From contig NZ_AP022616.1 of NCBI RefSeq assembly GCF_010731115.1, forward strand, positions 4,588,001 to 4,652,000: a stretch of 64,000 bases of DNA, written 5' to 3'. A program made the position numbers and the translations under genes. This document shows, one piece after another, positions 7,339 to 16,409 of this stretch. Every line of letters begins with the position of its first letter. Positions within the stretch are counted from its first letter, which is position 1. The notes beneath the pieces were generated by a model. That model did not search any database. It was given only the letters and a program-made list of their open reading frames with translations, and had not been told where the DNA came from. The stretch comes from Mycolicibacterium phocaicum. Its GTDB lineage: Bacteria > Actinomycetota > Actinomycetes > Mycobacteriales > Mycobacteriaceae.

Positions 7339-8991
7339 GTGGCTCTGAACATCGCAGATCTCGCCGAGCACGCCATCGATGCTGTGCCGGACCGCGTCGC
7401 ACTCATCTGTGGCGACGAACAGCTGACCTATGCCCAGTTGGAGGAGAAGGCCAACCGCCTGGCTCACTACCTCCAGTCGCAGGGCGTGAAGAAAGACGAC
7501 AAGGTTGGGCTCTACTGCCGCAACCGTATCGAGATCGTGATCGGGATGCTCGGCATCGTCAAGGCCGGCGCGATCCTGGTCAACGTCAACTTCCGCTACG
7601 TCGAGGGCGAGCTGAAGTACCTGTTCGACAACTCGGACATGGTCGCCCTGATCCATGAGCGCCAGTACTCCGACCGGGTCGCCAATGTGCTGCCCGAGTT
7701 GCCGCTGCTGAAGACGATCCTCGTCGTCGAGGACGGGTCCGACAACGACTTCCAGCGCTACGGCGGCGTCGAGTTCTACTCCGCCATCGCCGACAGCTCG
7801 CCCGAGCGTGACTTCGGTCCGCGCAGCGAGGACGACATCTACCTGCTCTACACCGGCGGCACCACCGGATTCCCCAAGGGCGTCATGTGGCGGCACGAGG
7901 ACATCTACCGAGTGCTGTTCGGCGGCACCGACTTCGCCACCGGCGAGCCCATCGCCGACGAGTACGACCTGTCCAAGCAGGCCGCCGCCAACCCGCCGAT
8001 GATCCGGCTCCCCATCCCGCCGATGATTCACGGCGCGACGCAGTCCGCCACCTGGATGGCGCTGTTCACCGGCCACACCGTGGTGCTGATGCCAGAGTTC
8101 GACGCCGACGCCGCCTGGCGAATGATCCACGAGCACAAGGTCAATCTGCTGTTCTTCACCGGGGACGCGATGGCGCGGCCACTGCTGGACGCGCTGCTGG
8201 CGCATCAGGACGCCGGCAACGAATACGACCTCTCCAGCTTGTTCCTGCTCGCCAGCACCGCCGCCCTGTTCTCGACCAGCCTCAAGGAGAAGTTCCTCGA
8301 GCTGCTGCCGAACCGCGTCATCACCGACTCGATCGGTTCGTCGGAGACCGGTTTCGGTGGCACCAGCATCGTGGCGAAGGGCCAGTCGCACACCGGCGGT
8401 CCCCGCGTCACGATCGACAAGAACACCAAGGTCCTCGACGAGGACGGCAACGAGGTGGTTCCGGGCTCGGGCGTGCGCGGCATCATCGCCAAGTGCGGGC
8501 ACATCCCGGTCGGCTACTTCAAGGACGAGAAGAAGACCGCCGAGACCTTCCGCACCTACAACGGGGTCCGGTACGCGATCCCCGGCGACTACGCCGAGGT
8601 CGAGGCCGACGGCAGCGTGACGATGCTGGGCCGCGGCTCGGTGTCGATCAACTCCGGTGGCGAGAAGATCTACCCCGAAGAGGTCGAGGCCGCGCTCAAG
8701 GGACACCCGGATGTGTTCGACGCCCTGGTCGTCGGCGTGCCGGACCCGCGCTTCGGTCAGCACGTCGCGGCCGTGGTGCAGCCCCGCGAGGGCACCAGGC
8801 CTGCGCTGGCAGACCTGGATGCGTTCGTCCGGAGCGAGATCGCCGGCTACAAGGTGCCGCGCAGCCTGTGGCTGGTCGACGAGGTCAAGCGCTCCCCGGC
8901 CGGCAAGCCCGACTACCGCTGGGCCAAGGATCAGACCGAGGCGCGTCCCGCCGATGAGGTTCACGCGAAACACGCAGGCGCACAAGCCTAG
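7339..8991 (+). CDS. fadD19: Steroid-CoA ligase FadD19
   Basis: A 550-residue acyl-CoA synthetase (ANL superfamily) closely resembling M. tuberculosis FadD19 as recalled. The AMP-binding loop YTGGTTGFPKG lies near residue 171, SSETGFGG near 333, the GDYAEV block near 416, the hinge GRGSVSINSGGEKIYPEEVE near 431 and the catalytic lysine in SPAGKPDYRW near 523. FadD19 makes the CoA thioester of the C26 acid of cholesterol (eight-carbon side chain), opening side-chain beta-oxidation. The GTG at 7339 matches the family N-terminus (VALNIADLAEHAIDAVPDR) and suggests leaderless translation just after the KstR operator. Confidence 0.95.
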   Translation: MALNIADLAEHAIDAVPDRVALICGDEQLTYAQLEEKANRLAHYLQSQGVKKDDKVGLYCRNRIEIVIGMLGIVKAGAILVNVNFRYVEGELKYLFDNSDMVALIHERQYSDRVANVLPELPLLKTILVVEDGSDNDFQRYGGVEFYSAIADSSPERDFGPRSEDDIYLLYTGGTTGFPKGVMWRHEDIYRVLFGGTDFATGEPIADEYDLSKQAAANPPMIRLPIPPMIHGATQSATWMALFTGHTVVLMPEFDADAAWRMIHEHKVNLLFFTGDAMARPLLDALLAHQDAGNEYDLSSLFLLASTAALFSTSLKEKFLELLPNRVITDSIGSSETGFGGTSIVAKGQSHTGGPRVTIDKNTKVLDEDGNEVVPGSGVRGIIAKCGHIPVGYFKDEKKTAETFRTYNGVRYAIPGDYAEVEADGSVTMLGRGSVSINSGGEKIYPEEVEAALKGHPDVFDALVVGVPDPRFGQHVAAVVQPREGTRPALADLDAFVRSEIAGYKVPRSLWLVDEVKRSPAGKPDYRWAKDQTEARPADEVHAKHAGAQA

Positions 8992-9004
8992 TCAGGAACG
9001 AGAA

Positions 9005-10126
9005 ATGAAAACCGAACTCTGTGAACGCTTCGGGATCGAATACCCGATCTTCGTCTTCACGCCGTCGGAGAAGGTGGCCGCTGCCGTGACCCGCGCCGGC
9101 GGCATGGGCGTGCTGGGTTGCGTCCGGTTCAACGACGCCGACGATCTCGAGAACGTCCTGCAGTGGATGGACGCCAACACCGACGGCAAGCCGTACGGCG
9201 TCGACATCGTGATGCCCGCCAAGGTCCCCACCGAGGGCACCAGCGTCGACATCAACAAGCTGATCCCGCAGGGACACAAGGACTTCGTCGCCAAGACCCT
9301 CGCCGAGCTCGGGGTGCCGCCGCTGCCGGCGGACGAGGAGAAGAACGAAGGCGTGCTCGGCTGGCTGCACTCGGTGGCGCGCAGCCACGTCGAGGTGGCG
9401 CTCAAGCACCCGATCAAGCTGATCGCCAACGCACTCGGCTCGCCACCCAAGGACGTCATCGACCAGGCGCATGCCGCGGGCGTTCCGGTCGCCGCGCTGG
9501 CCGGCTCGGCCAAGCACGCGGCACGGCACGTGGAGAACGGCGTCGACATCGTCGTCGCCCAGGGGCACGAGGCCGGTGGCCACACCGGTGAGATCGGTTC
9601 CATGGTGTTGTGGCCGGAAATCGTTGACGCCCTTGGTGGTTCGGCCCCGGTGCTGGCCGCCGGCGGCATCGGCACGGGACGCCAGCTGGCCGCCGCGCTG
9701 GCGCTGGGCGCGCAGGGCGTCTGGATGGGCTCGGCGTTCCTGACCTCGGCCGAATACGACCTCGGGGTCCGTCTGGAATCGGGCGTTTCCGTTGTGCAGC
9801 AGGCGATGCTGAACGCGACCTCGGCCGACACCGTCCGCCGCAAGATCTACACCGGCAAGCCGGCCCGGCTGCTCAAGAGCCGCTGGACCGACGCCTGGGA
9901 CGCCGACGGCGCACCCGATCCACTGCCGATGCCGTTGCAGAACATCCTCGTCAGCGAGGCCCACCAGCGGATGAACGAGTCCGGTGACCCGACCGCCGTC
10001 GCCATGCCGGTCGGTCAGATCGTCGGCCGGATGAACGAGATCCGTCCGGTCGAGGTCATCATCGCCGAACTGGTCGCCGAGTTCGAGGCCGCCACCAAGC
10101 GACTGGACGCCATCCGCGAGGCCTGA
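9005..10126 (+). CDS. Nitronate monooxygenase-family FMN protein (Rv1533-like)
   Basis: A 373-residue TIM-barrel flavoprotein of the nitronate monooxygenase/enoyl reductase FabK-like family. Visible blocks are RAGGMGVLG near residue 31, the VAQGHEAGGHTG motif near 183 with the family's conserved His, and the FMN phosphate-binding AAGGIGTGRQLAAALALGA followed by GVWMGSAFL. It starts 13 bases after fadD19 with a GGAACGAGAA ribosome binding region, so it is the second gene of the KstR-controlled fadD19 unit. No established steroid role is known to me; it might be an oxidoreductase acting on a sterol intermediate. Confidence 0.8.
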   Translation: MKTELCERFGIEYPIFVFTPSEKVAAAVTRAGGMGVLGCVRFNDADDLENVLQWMDANTDGKPYGVDIVMPAKVPTEGTSVDINKLIPQGHKDFVAKTLAELGVPPLPADEEKNEGVLGWLHSVARSHVEVALKHPIKLIANALGSPPKDVIDQAHAAGVPVAALAGSAKHAARHVENGVDIVVAQGHEAGGHTGEIGSMVLWPEIVDALGGSAPVLAAGGIGTGRQLAAALALGAQGVWMGSAFLTSAEYDLGVRLESGVSVVQQAMLNATSADTVRRKIYTGKPARLLKSRWTDAWDADGAPDPLPMPLQNILVSEAHQRMNESGDPTAVAMPVGQIVGRMNEIRPVEVIIAELVAEFEAATKRLDAIREA

Positions 10127-10133
10127 TTCTCTT

Positions 10134-10195
10134 CGCGAGCAGACGCAAAACTGTTCTTTTGCAAGGCAAAACGACAGTTTTGCGTCTGCTCGCGA
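10134..10195. terminator. Palindromic repeat/terminator after the nitronate monooxygenase-like gene (family C)
   Basis: A perfect 21-base stem (10134-10154 with 10174-10194) encloses a loop that itself contains TTTTGC-AAG-GCAAAA, making an almost continuous hairpin eight bases after the stop codon. There is no long T tract, as is common for mycobacterial terminators. The arm GCAGACGCAAAACTGT recurs in degenerate form near 2182-2230. Confidence 0.8.
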
Positions 10196-10255
10196 GGGGG
10201 GGACGGCCCCAGCTCGCGAGGGAGACAACCCCAGTACGCGCTGGAAACGCCAGCG

Positions 10256-10942
10256 CTACGGCGTGATCTTCACCTGCTGCGCCACCACATCGGTGGCGGC
10301 CTGGATGATGGGCGTCTGGTCCGCCGCGCCGTCCGCATTCAGTTGCAGGACATAGGTTGCCCCGTCTGACGGGAAGACCACCGTCTGCTGTGCGACGAAC
10401 TTCGTCTTGCCGTCGGAAACCCAGGTACCGGCGATCCGGTAGGCGGGGTAGTTGCGCACCTTGGTTTCGGTCCCGGGGCCCGACGGCGTGAAGCCCGGCA
10501 GGTTCTGAATTTCTCCGGGAGCGGTGGCCATCAGCGCCTTGGCGTCGACGTCACCGGTCAGCTTCGACAGCAGCGCGACCACGCTGGGCGCATAGTTCGC
10601 CGCGTCGACCGGTCCGGTGTAGATGATCGAGTCGTAGGCCCACGGCGGGTTGTCATCACCGGAGGCTCGCCAGCCATCGGGCTTGGGTAGGTCGACCTTC
10701 GGTTCGCCCGGATCGGTGCGGTGCACCTGCTGTTCGGTGATCTTGTGGTCTTTGATGTAGCTGGCGATCGTCGGGTTGGGGCCGTCGGCGGCCGGCTTGT
10801 TGCCCGCGTCCGCCGCGGTCGGCGCGGCGCTTGTCGCGGTGTCGGACGACGCGCTCGCGTCTTTGCCGGAGTCGCATCCGGCCAGCACCACAGACAGTGC
10901 GGTCGCTGCCGCGACGAGGCCGGTGATCGCGGACGTTCTCAT
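10256..10942 (-). CDS. LpqN/LpqT-family lipoprotein
   Basis: A 228-residue secreted lipoprotein. The N-terminus MRTSAITGLVAAATALSV ends in the lipobox VLAGC, so Cys23 is the expected lipidated residue, followed by a Ser/Ala/Thr-rich spacer. The mature part has the mycobacterial LpqN pattern (PKPDGW...NPPWAYDSIIY... and a C-terminal QQVKITP). Such lipoproteins sit on the outer face of the membrane; some bind lipids or cell-wall enzymes, but the role of this one is unknown. The ATG at 10942 is chosen because it opens directly into the signal peptide. Confidence 0.85.
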   Translation of the reverse strand: MRTSAITGLVAAATALSVVLAGCDSGKDASASSDTATSAAPTAADAGNKPAADGPNPTIASYIKDHKITEQQVHRTDPGEPKVDLPKPDGWRASGDDNPPWAYDSIIYTGPVDAANYAPSVVALLSKLTGDVDAKALMATAPGEIQNLPGFTPSGPGTETKVRNYPAYRIAGTWVSDGKTKFVAQQTVVFPSDGATYVLQLNADGAADQTPIIQAATDVVAQQVKITP

Positions 10943-11043
10943 AGGGCCGAGACTAATCGACAACGCTCGCGGTGATCCTGTGAGCCGGACGGGGACCAAC
11001 TCGAAACCGGCTCTAGCGTGGGCATTAGCTGTGGCATTACTGT

Positions 11044-12147
11044 GTGCCAGTGGCAAACGCGCAGAAACCACCGCCCGGCTGGCTCATCGACGGCATCGGC
11101 CGGGTCCGTGACGGACTGGGCCAGTTGCGCCGGTCCGTCGTCCCGGCGAACGTCGCACTCTTCGAGCTGGGCCAGGGTGCCTGGCTGACCCAGGCCATGT
11201 ACGTCGGCGCCAAGCTGGGCATCTTCGACGCCCTGGCCGCCGGCCCCGCGTCGGCGGACGACATCGCCCGCCGGGTGGGTTCGCACCCCGAGGCCACCGC
11301 CCGGCTCATGCGGGCGTTGGCCGCGAATTCGCTGCTCAAGCGGGAGCGCGATGGCCGGTTCGCGCTGAGCCGGCTGGGACAGGCCCTGCGGTCCGATGCG
11401 CCGGGCTCGCTGGCACCGATGCTGCTGTTCATCGGCCACCCCAAGCACTGGGAACACTGGGGTCAGTTGCTGTACTCGGTGCAGACCGGTAAGACGTCCG
11501 CGGAGATGCTCCGGGGCATGCCGATCTTCGAATACCTGGAGAACGATCGCGACCTCGCCGACGTGTTCAACAACGCCATGACCGCGGTGTCGGCCATGGC
11601 GATCGAAACTCTCATGCCCGCATACGATTTCAGTCGTTTCAAGAACATCGTCGACGTCGGCGGCGGCCACGGCGCGCTGCTGAGTGCGGTGCTGCAGCAG
11701 GCCACCGACGCTCAGGGCGTGCTGTTCGATCTGCCGTCGGTCGTCGCGGGCGCGGGCCCGGTGCTCAAGGCGGCCGGTGTGTCGGACCGCGTGACCGTCA
11801 CGGGTGGCTCGTTCTTCGATGCCGTGCCCGAAGGCGGGGATGCGTATCTGCTGAAGACGATCATCCACGACTGGGATGAGGACAGCGCACTGGTGATCCT
11901 GCGGAACGTCCGCAAGGCGATCGACCCCGATGGCACCCTGGCCCTCGTCGAACTGGTGCTGCCGGAAGGCACGCCCAGCCATCCCGGCATGCTGCTCGAC
12001 CTGGAGATGCTGGTCGCCGCCGGCGGCCGGGAGCGTACCGGTTCGGAATACGCGGACCTGTTGGCACGCGCCGGCTTTCGGCAGACCCGGGTGGTCCAGA
12101 CGGCGGGCCCGATGTCACTCGTCGAGGCTGTCCCGGTCCACGACTAG
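11044..12147 (+). CDS. SAM-dependent O-methyltransferase (class I, COMT-like)
   Basis: A 367-residue protein with an N-terminal winged-helix dimerisation domain (residues about 35-110) and a Rossmann methyltransferase domain. The SAM motif VDVGGGHGALL is near residue 202, a DLPSVV block follows, and the catalytic-type His-Asp stretch IIHDWDED is near 276. This is the plant COMT/bacterial small-molecule O-methyltransferase architecture, with a phenolic or polyketide-like acceptor expected. Start is GTG at 11044, with a GTG at 11050 possible. Its last four bases overlap the convergent fadD17 gene. It has no KstR site and looks unrelated to the steroid pathway. Confidence 0.82.
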   Translation: MPVANAQKPPPGWLIDGIGRVRDGLGQLRRSVVPANVALFELGQGAWLTQAMYVGAKLGIFDALAAGPASADDIARRVGSHPEATARLMRALAANSLLKRERDGRFALSRLGQALRSDAPGSLAPMLLFIGHPKHWEHWGQLLYSVQTGKTSAEMLRGMPIFEYLENDRDLADVFNNAMTAVSAMAIETLMPAYDFSRFKNIVDVGGGHGALLSAVLQQATDAQGVLFDLPSVVAGAGPVLKAAGVSDRVTVTGGSFFDAVPEGGDAYLLKTIIHDWDEDSALVILRNVRKAIDPDGTLALVELVLPEGTPSHPGMLLDLEMLVAAGGRERTGSEYADLLARAGFRQTRVVQTAGPMSLVEAVPVHD

Positions 12148-13703
12148 CGGGCGATCGCGAAAACCGGGTCGGCGCAGTCGGTGCCCTCGGCGGACAACTG
12201 CCGCTTGATGACCTTGAAGGTCTCGGTCCGCGGCAGCGTCGTGGCGACGCGGATGAACCGGGGCCACTGCTTGGGACCCAGATCCTCCTGGGCGGCAAGG
12301 AAGGCGCTGAAGTCGTCCGCGGAGAACTCCGCGTGGTCGAGGAGGACGAGTGCCGACATCACCTGGTCGCCGACGGCGGGATCGGGTATCGCGTAGACGG
12401 CTGCCTCGACCACGTCAGGGTGCCGCAGCAGCACCTGCTCGATGGGTGCGGTACCGAGGTTCTCGCCGTCGACCCGCATCCAATCGCCAAGGCGCCCAGC
12501 GAAATAGATGAACCCGGCGTCGTCACGGTAGGCCAGGTCGCCAGTGTGGTAGATGCCCCCGGCCATCCGTTCGGCCTCGGCGGCGTCGTTGTTGTAGTAG
12601 CCGCGGAACCAGCCCCGGCCGGTCGGGTTCACCAGTTCGCCGACGACGCCCGGCGGGCACGGCAATCCGGTCTCGACATCGACGATCGCGACCTCGTCGG
12701 TCAGCGGGCCCAGCGCGCCGGCCGGGGTGTCCGGGGTGCGGGCGATGGCGACACCGCCCTCGGTGGACCCGAAACCGTCGACGACGACGACACCGAAGCG
12801 CTGTGCGAACCGGTTCAGGTCGCGTGGGGCACCCTCGTTGCCGTACATGAACTTCAGCGGATTGTCGGCGTCGTCCGGCCGGGCCGGGGTGGCCAGGATG
12901 TACGACAACGGCTTGCCGACGTAGTTGGCGTAGGTGGCGCCGTAGCGGCGCACGTCCGGCAGGAATCCGGAGGCAGAGAACTTGCGGCGCAACGCAATCG
13001 ACCCCTGCGCGGCGAGCGCCACGGCCCAGCCCGCCATCACGGCGTTGGAGTGGAACAGTGGCATGGACAGGTAGAACGTGTCGTCGCGCCCGAGGCCGAA
13101 ACGATCGGCCAGCATCTGGCCCGGGAACGCCACCTTGTCGTGGGTGACCCGGACGGCCTTGGGGTCACCGCTGGTGCCCGAGGTGAAGATCAGCATGAAC
13201 AGGTCGTCGGGATCGACGTCCGCGAATTGCACCGCGGTGCCGGCGAACCCGGCGAGTTCGGTTGCCCACGAAGCGGATTCGACGTCGATGACGTCGATGC
13301 CCGCGGCATCGAGACCGGCTGGGACCAGGTCGGGATTGTCGGCGAGTACCAACTGGCAGTCGGAGCGCTCGGCGTCGCCGACCAGCGCCGCCCCGCGGCG
13401 GGTCGGGTTGAGGCCGACCGGAACCAGCCCCGCCAGCGCGGCGGCCACCAGCAGCGACGAGAAGAACGTCGTATTGCTCAGCAGCACACCGATGTGCGGC
13501 GGCTTGGCCGGGTCCAGTCGCGCCTTCAGCGCCGCGGCCAACTGTGCGCCCGCGGCGATGTGGTCGGCCCAGCTGGTGAAACCGGCTGGGCCGCCGTCAT
13601 CTTGTGATGAGTCGTCCGGCGCCGTGGTGCAGTCGTACAACCCGCGGTCGGTGACGTCGACGAGCGGGCGCAGCAGGTCGCTGACGGTGGGCCGGGAGGA
13701 CAT
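12144..13703 (-). CDS. fadD17: Steroid-CoA ligase FadD17
   Basis: A 519-residue ANL-family acyl-CoA synthetase. The AMP-binding loop TSGTSGDPK is at residues 174-182, followed by DGFGSTEGG, the YHTGDLAYRDDAGF block and the hinge GRLGDWMRVDGEN. FadD17 enzymes activate sterol acids with a shortened (five-carbon) side chain. It is the last gene of the run fadE26-fadE27-fadD17, lying nine bases after fadE27 on the same strand, and is presumably controlled from the KstR site upstream of fadE26 (16098-16111). Confidence 0.9.
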   Translation of the reverse strand: MSSRPTVSDLLRPLVDVTDRGLYDCTTAPDDSSQDDGGPAGFTSWADHIAAGAQLAAALKARLDPAKPPHIGVLLSNTTFFSSLLVAAALAGLVPVGLNPTRRGAALVGDAERSDCQLVLADNPDLVPAGLDAAGIDVIDVESASWATELAGFAGTAVQFADVDPDDLFMLIFTSGTSGDPKAVRVTHDKVAFPGQMLADRFGLGRDDTFYLSMPLFHSNAVMAGWAVALAAQGSIALRRKFSASGFLPDVRRYGATYANYVGKPLSYILATPARPDDADNPLKFMYGNEGAPRDLNRFAQRFGVVVVDGFGSTEGGVAIARTPDTPAGALGPLTDEVAIVDVETGLPCPPGVVGELVNPTGRGWFRGYYNNDAAEAERMAGGIYHTGDLAYRDDAGFIYFAGRLGDWMRVDGENLGTAPIEQVLLRHPDVVEAAVYAIPDPAVGDQVMSALVLLDHAEFSADDFSAFLAAQEDLGPKQWPRFIRVATTLPRTETFKVIKRQLSAEGTDCADPVFAIAR

Positions 13704-13712
13704 CAGTCGAAT

Positions 13713-14813
13713 CTAGACGGGCGTCTCGGCGAGTTCGCGCCCGATCTGCAGCAGCTGCCCGGTGGCCCCACCGACCGCGAACTCGGTCTGCTTGGCCGCC
13801 AGGAAGTAGCGGTGCACGGGGTGATCCATGTCGATGCCGACACCACCGTGTACGTGCACCGCGGTGTGTGCCACCCGGTGTCCGGCCTCGGCGGCCCAGA
13901 ACGCTGCGGTGTTCACGTCCACCTCGGCGGGCAGGCCCTCGGCCACGCGCCAGGAGGCCTGGGTCAGCGTCAGGCGCAGCGCCTTGACGTCGATGTAGCC
14001 GTCGGCCAACCGGGACGACACGGCCTGGAAGCTGCCGATGGGGCGGTCGAACTGCTCGCGCTCGCGGGCGTACAACGCGGTGAGTTCCAGCGCGCGCTCC
14101 ACCACGCCGAGCTGGAATGCGGTGCGACCCAGGGCATTGTGGAGCTGGAGCCAGGCGAGCACCTCGGCGCCGCCGACGATGCGGTCAGCGGCGACAGTCA
14201 CGCCCTGCAGATCCAGGTGCGCGACGCTGCCGTGCCCGGTGGTGTCGAGCGAGGTGACGGTGACGCCCGCGTCGGCCGCCGCGACCAGGAAAACCTTGAC
14301 GCCGGAATCGCTTTCGGCAGGCACCAGGACGGCGTCGGCGACCGGGCCGTAGGCGACCTGGGTGCGGGTACCGGTGAGCTTGTAGCCGGTCTCATCGCTG
14401 CCGGTGGCCTGCACCGGGCCCTGACCCATCTCGCCGTCGAGCGCCGGCACGACGATCTTGCTGCCGGCGACCGCCGGGGCGGCCCACTCGGATTGCAGCT
14501 CGGACGAACCGAATTCGGCGATGGCGCCGGCGGCCAGGATGGTCGACTCGAGGTACGGCACCGCCGCGAGCTGACGGCCCAGTGCCACGAGCACGGCGGA
14601 CTGCTCCAGCGGACCGAAACCACCGCCGCCCACCGACTCCGGTGCGGTGGTGGACAGGATGTCGGAATCGATCAGCTTGTCCCACAGCTCACGGTCGAAC
14701 CGTTCGTCGAGCTTGTCCAGCTCCTTCTGCCGTTCCGGGGTCACCACCGATTCGGTGATGGACCGGACCAGGCCGCCGAGGTCCTCAGATGCTTCGGTTG
14801 TCTTGAAATCCAT
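13713..14813 (-). CDS. fadE27: Acyl-CoA dehydrogenase FadE27 (ChsE5 type)
   Basis: A 366-residue acyl-CoA dehydrogenase-family subunit with the alpha-helical N-terminal domain, middle beta domain (LTGTRTQVAYGPVADAVLVPA) and C-terminal helical domain (REREQFDRPIGSFQAV, then HVHGGVGIDMDHPVHRYF). FadE27 forms an alpha2beta2 complex with FadE26 that dehydrogenates the eight-carbon steroid side-chain CoA ester. The start is nine bases after the fadE26 stop, as expected for obligate partners. Confidence 0.9.
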   Translation of the reverse strand: MDFKTTEASEDLGGLVRSITESVVTPERQKELDKLDERFDRELWDKLIDSDILSTTAPESVGGGGFGPLEQSAVLVALGRQLAAVPYLESTILAAGAIAEFGSSELQSEWAAPAVAGSKIVVPALDGEMGQGPVQATGSDETGYKLTGTRTQVAYGPVADAVLVPAESDSGVKVFLVAAADAGVTVTSLDTTGHGSVAHLDLQGVTVAADRIVGGAEVLAWLQLHNALGRTAFQLGVVERALELTALYAREREQFDRPIGSFQAVSSRLADGYIDVKALRLTLTQASWRVAEGLPAEVDVNTAAFWAAEAGHRVAHTAVHVHGGVGIDMDHPVHRYFLAAKQTEFAVGGATGQLLQIGRELAETPV

Positions 14814-14821
14814 GTCAGTCC

Positions 14822-16012
14822 TTACCGGTTCACTCGGGGCAGGCCAAGAGCCACCATGCCGATGATGTCGCGCTGAATCTCGTTGGTGCCGCCGCCGAAG
14901 GTCAGGATCAGGCAGGACCGGTGCCAGCGCTCGATCCGGCCGCGCAGCAGTGCCCCCGGGGTGTCACGGCGCAGCGTCGCCGAGGTGCCGAGCACCTCCA
15001 TCAGCAGCCGGTAGGCCTCGGTGGCCAGCTCGGTGCCGTAGACCTTGGCTGCCGATGCGTCGGCGGGGGAGGGCGCGGAGTCGGTGGCCGAGGCCAGCTC
15101 CCAGTTGATCAGCTTCAGCACCTCGGCCTTGGCGTGCACCCGGGCCAGGTTCAGCTGCACCCACTCGGAGTCGATCAGGCGCTTGCCGTGGTGGTCCTTG
15201 GTGTTCTGGGCCCATTCCCGAACCCCGTCCAGTGCGACGAAGATCGGCTGCGCCGACACCAGGGCCACGCGCTCGTGGTTGAGCTGGTTGGTGACCAGCT
15301 TCCAGCCGCCGTGCTCTTCGCCGACCAGGCTGGAGGTCGGGACGCGAACGTCCTGGTAGTAGGTGGCGCTGGTGTCCACACCGGACATGGTGTGCACCGG
15401 TGTCCAGGAGAAGCCCTCGGCGGTGGTCGGCACGATCAGCATCGAGATGCCGCGGTGCTTCTTGGCCTCGGGGTTGGTGCGGGCCGCCAGCCAGACGTAG
15501 TCGGCGTAGGCGATCAGCGACGTCCACATCTTCTGGCCGTTGATGACGTAGTCGTCACCGTCGCGGACCGCGGTGGTGCGCAGCGACGCCAGGTCGGTGC
15601 CGGCACCGGGCTCGGAATAGCCGATGGAGAAGTGCAGCTGGCCCGCGGCGATCTTGGGTAGGAAGAACTTCTTCTGCTCCTCGGTGCCGAAGTGCATGAT
15701 CGTCGGCGCCACGGAGTTGATGGTCAGGAACGGCACCGGGACGTTGGCGATGGCGGCCTCGTCGTTGAAGATCAGGCCGTCCATCGGCGGGCGGGCCTGG
15801 CCGCCGTACTCCTTGGGCCAGCTCAGCGTCAGCCAGCCGTCCTTGCCCATCTGCTCGACGGTCTCGCGGTAGACGTTGCCGCGTCCCATCTCGCCGTCGT
15901 TGGACGCCAGCGCCTCGGCGCGCTCCGGGGTCATGAGTTTGGTGAAGTACGAGCGCAGTTCGCGCCGCAGCTCCTCCTGCTCGGGCGTGTAGCCGATCCG
16001 CATCGAACTCAT
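14822..16012 (-). CDS. fadE26: Acyl-CoA dehydrogenase FadE26 (ChsE4 type)
   Basis: A 396-residue acyl-CoA dehydrogenase with the flavin-contact block IGYSEPGAGTDLASLRTTAVRDGDDYVINGQKMWTS split over residues about 135-170 and a C-terminal FGGGTNEIQRDIIGM typical of the family. FadE26 is the partner of FadE27 in the heterotetrameric dehydrogenase acting on 3-oxo-cholest-4-en-26-oyl-CoA. It is the first gene of the fadE26-fadE27-fadD17 operon, divergent from fdxD, with a KstR operator between them. Confidence 0.92.
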   Translation of the reverse strand: MSSMRIGYTPEQEELRRELRSYFTKLMTPERAEALASNDGEMGRGNVYRETVEQMGKDGWLTLSWPKEYGGQARPPMDGLIFNDEAAIANVPVPFLTINSVAPTIMHFGTEEQKKFFLPKIAAGQLHFSIGYSEPGAGTDLASLRTTAVRDGDDYVINGQKMWTSLIAYADYVWLAARTNPEAKKHRGISMLIVPTTAEGFSWTPVHTMSGVDTSATYYQDVRVPTSSLVGEEHGGWKLVTNQLNHERVALVSAQPIFVALDGVREWAQNTKDHHGKRLIDSEWVQLNLARVHAKAEVLKLINWELASATDSAPSPADASAAKVYGTELATEAYRLLMEVLGTSATLRRDTPGALLRGRIERWHRSCLILTFGGGTNEIQRDIIGMVALGLPRVNR

Positions 16013-16097
16013 CCTTTATCAGTTGAATTGGGGTAGGTCTCTGGTCCGTTTGTCACGTTGCTGGGGCCGCTTTCGTCGACCCGTGCCTATTCAAACT

Positions 16098-16111
16098 TGT
16101 AACACGTTCTA
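16098..16111. promoter_or_regulatory. KstR-type operator between fadE26 and fdxD
   Basis: TGTAACACGTTCTA, identical to the site before fadD19. Toward fdxD its last two bases start a TAGTCT -10 hexamer (16110-16115), giving an expected start of transcription near 16122 and a leader of about 80 bases. Confidence 0.88.
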
Positions 16112-16204
16112 GTCTTGGGGTCCAGAGCGTGCCACACTGGCATCGCCATGGCGGGGTCGTTATGTTGGCCTCACCGTCGAAATCCGGGCTCTCAGGAGGG
16201 TGTC

Positions 16205-16396
16205 ATGCGGGTTGAAGTTGATCACGATCGCTGTGAAGGAAACGCGGTTTGCGTGGGAATTGCGCCGGACCTTTTCGATCTCGACGACAACGACTATGCA
16301 GTAGTCAAGGCCGATCCGGTGCCTGCCGACCAGGTAGAACTGGCCGAGCAGTCCATCGCGGAATGCCCCCGCGCCGCCCTTCTCCGCAAAGACTAG
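16205..16396 (+). CDS. fdxD: Small ferredoxin FdxD
   Basis: A 63-residue acidic ferredoxin. Cysteines at 10, 16 and 54 fit the pattern C-x2-X-x2-C...C-P in which the second ligand position is not Cys (Asn13 here), the arrangement of mycobacterial single-cluster ferredoxins that usually hold a [3Fe-4S] or an unusual [4Fe-4S] cluster. It probably passes electrons to a P450 such as CYP142 or another sterol oxygenase of the regulon. The ATG at 16205 follows an AGGAGGG ribosome binding site. It lies 13 bases before the Hsd4A-type SDR gene. Confidence 0.9.
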   Translation: MRVEVDHDRCEGNAVCVGIAPDLFDLDDNDYAVVKADPVPADQVELAEQSIAECPRAALLRKD

Positions 16397-16409
16397 AGGT
16401 ATTCATAAA

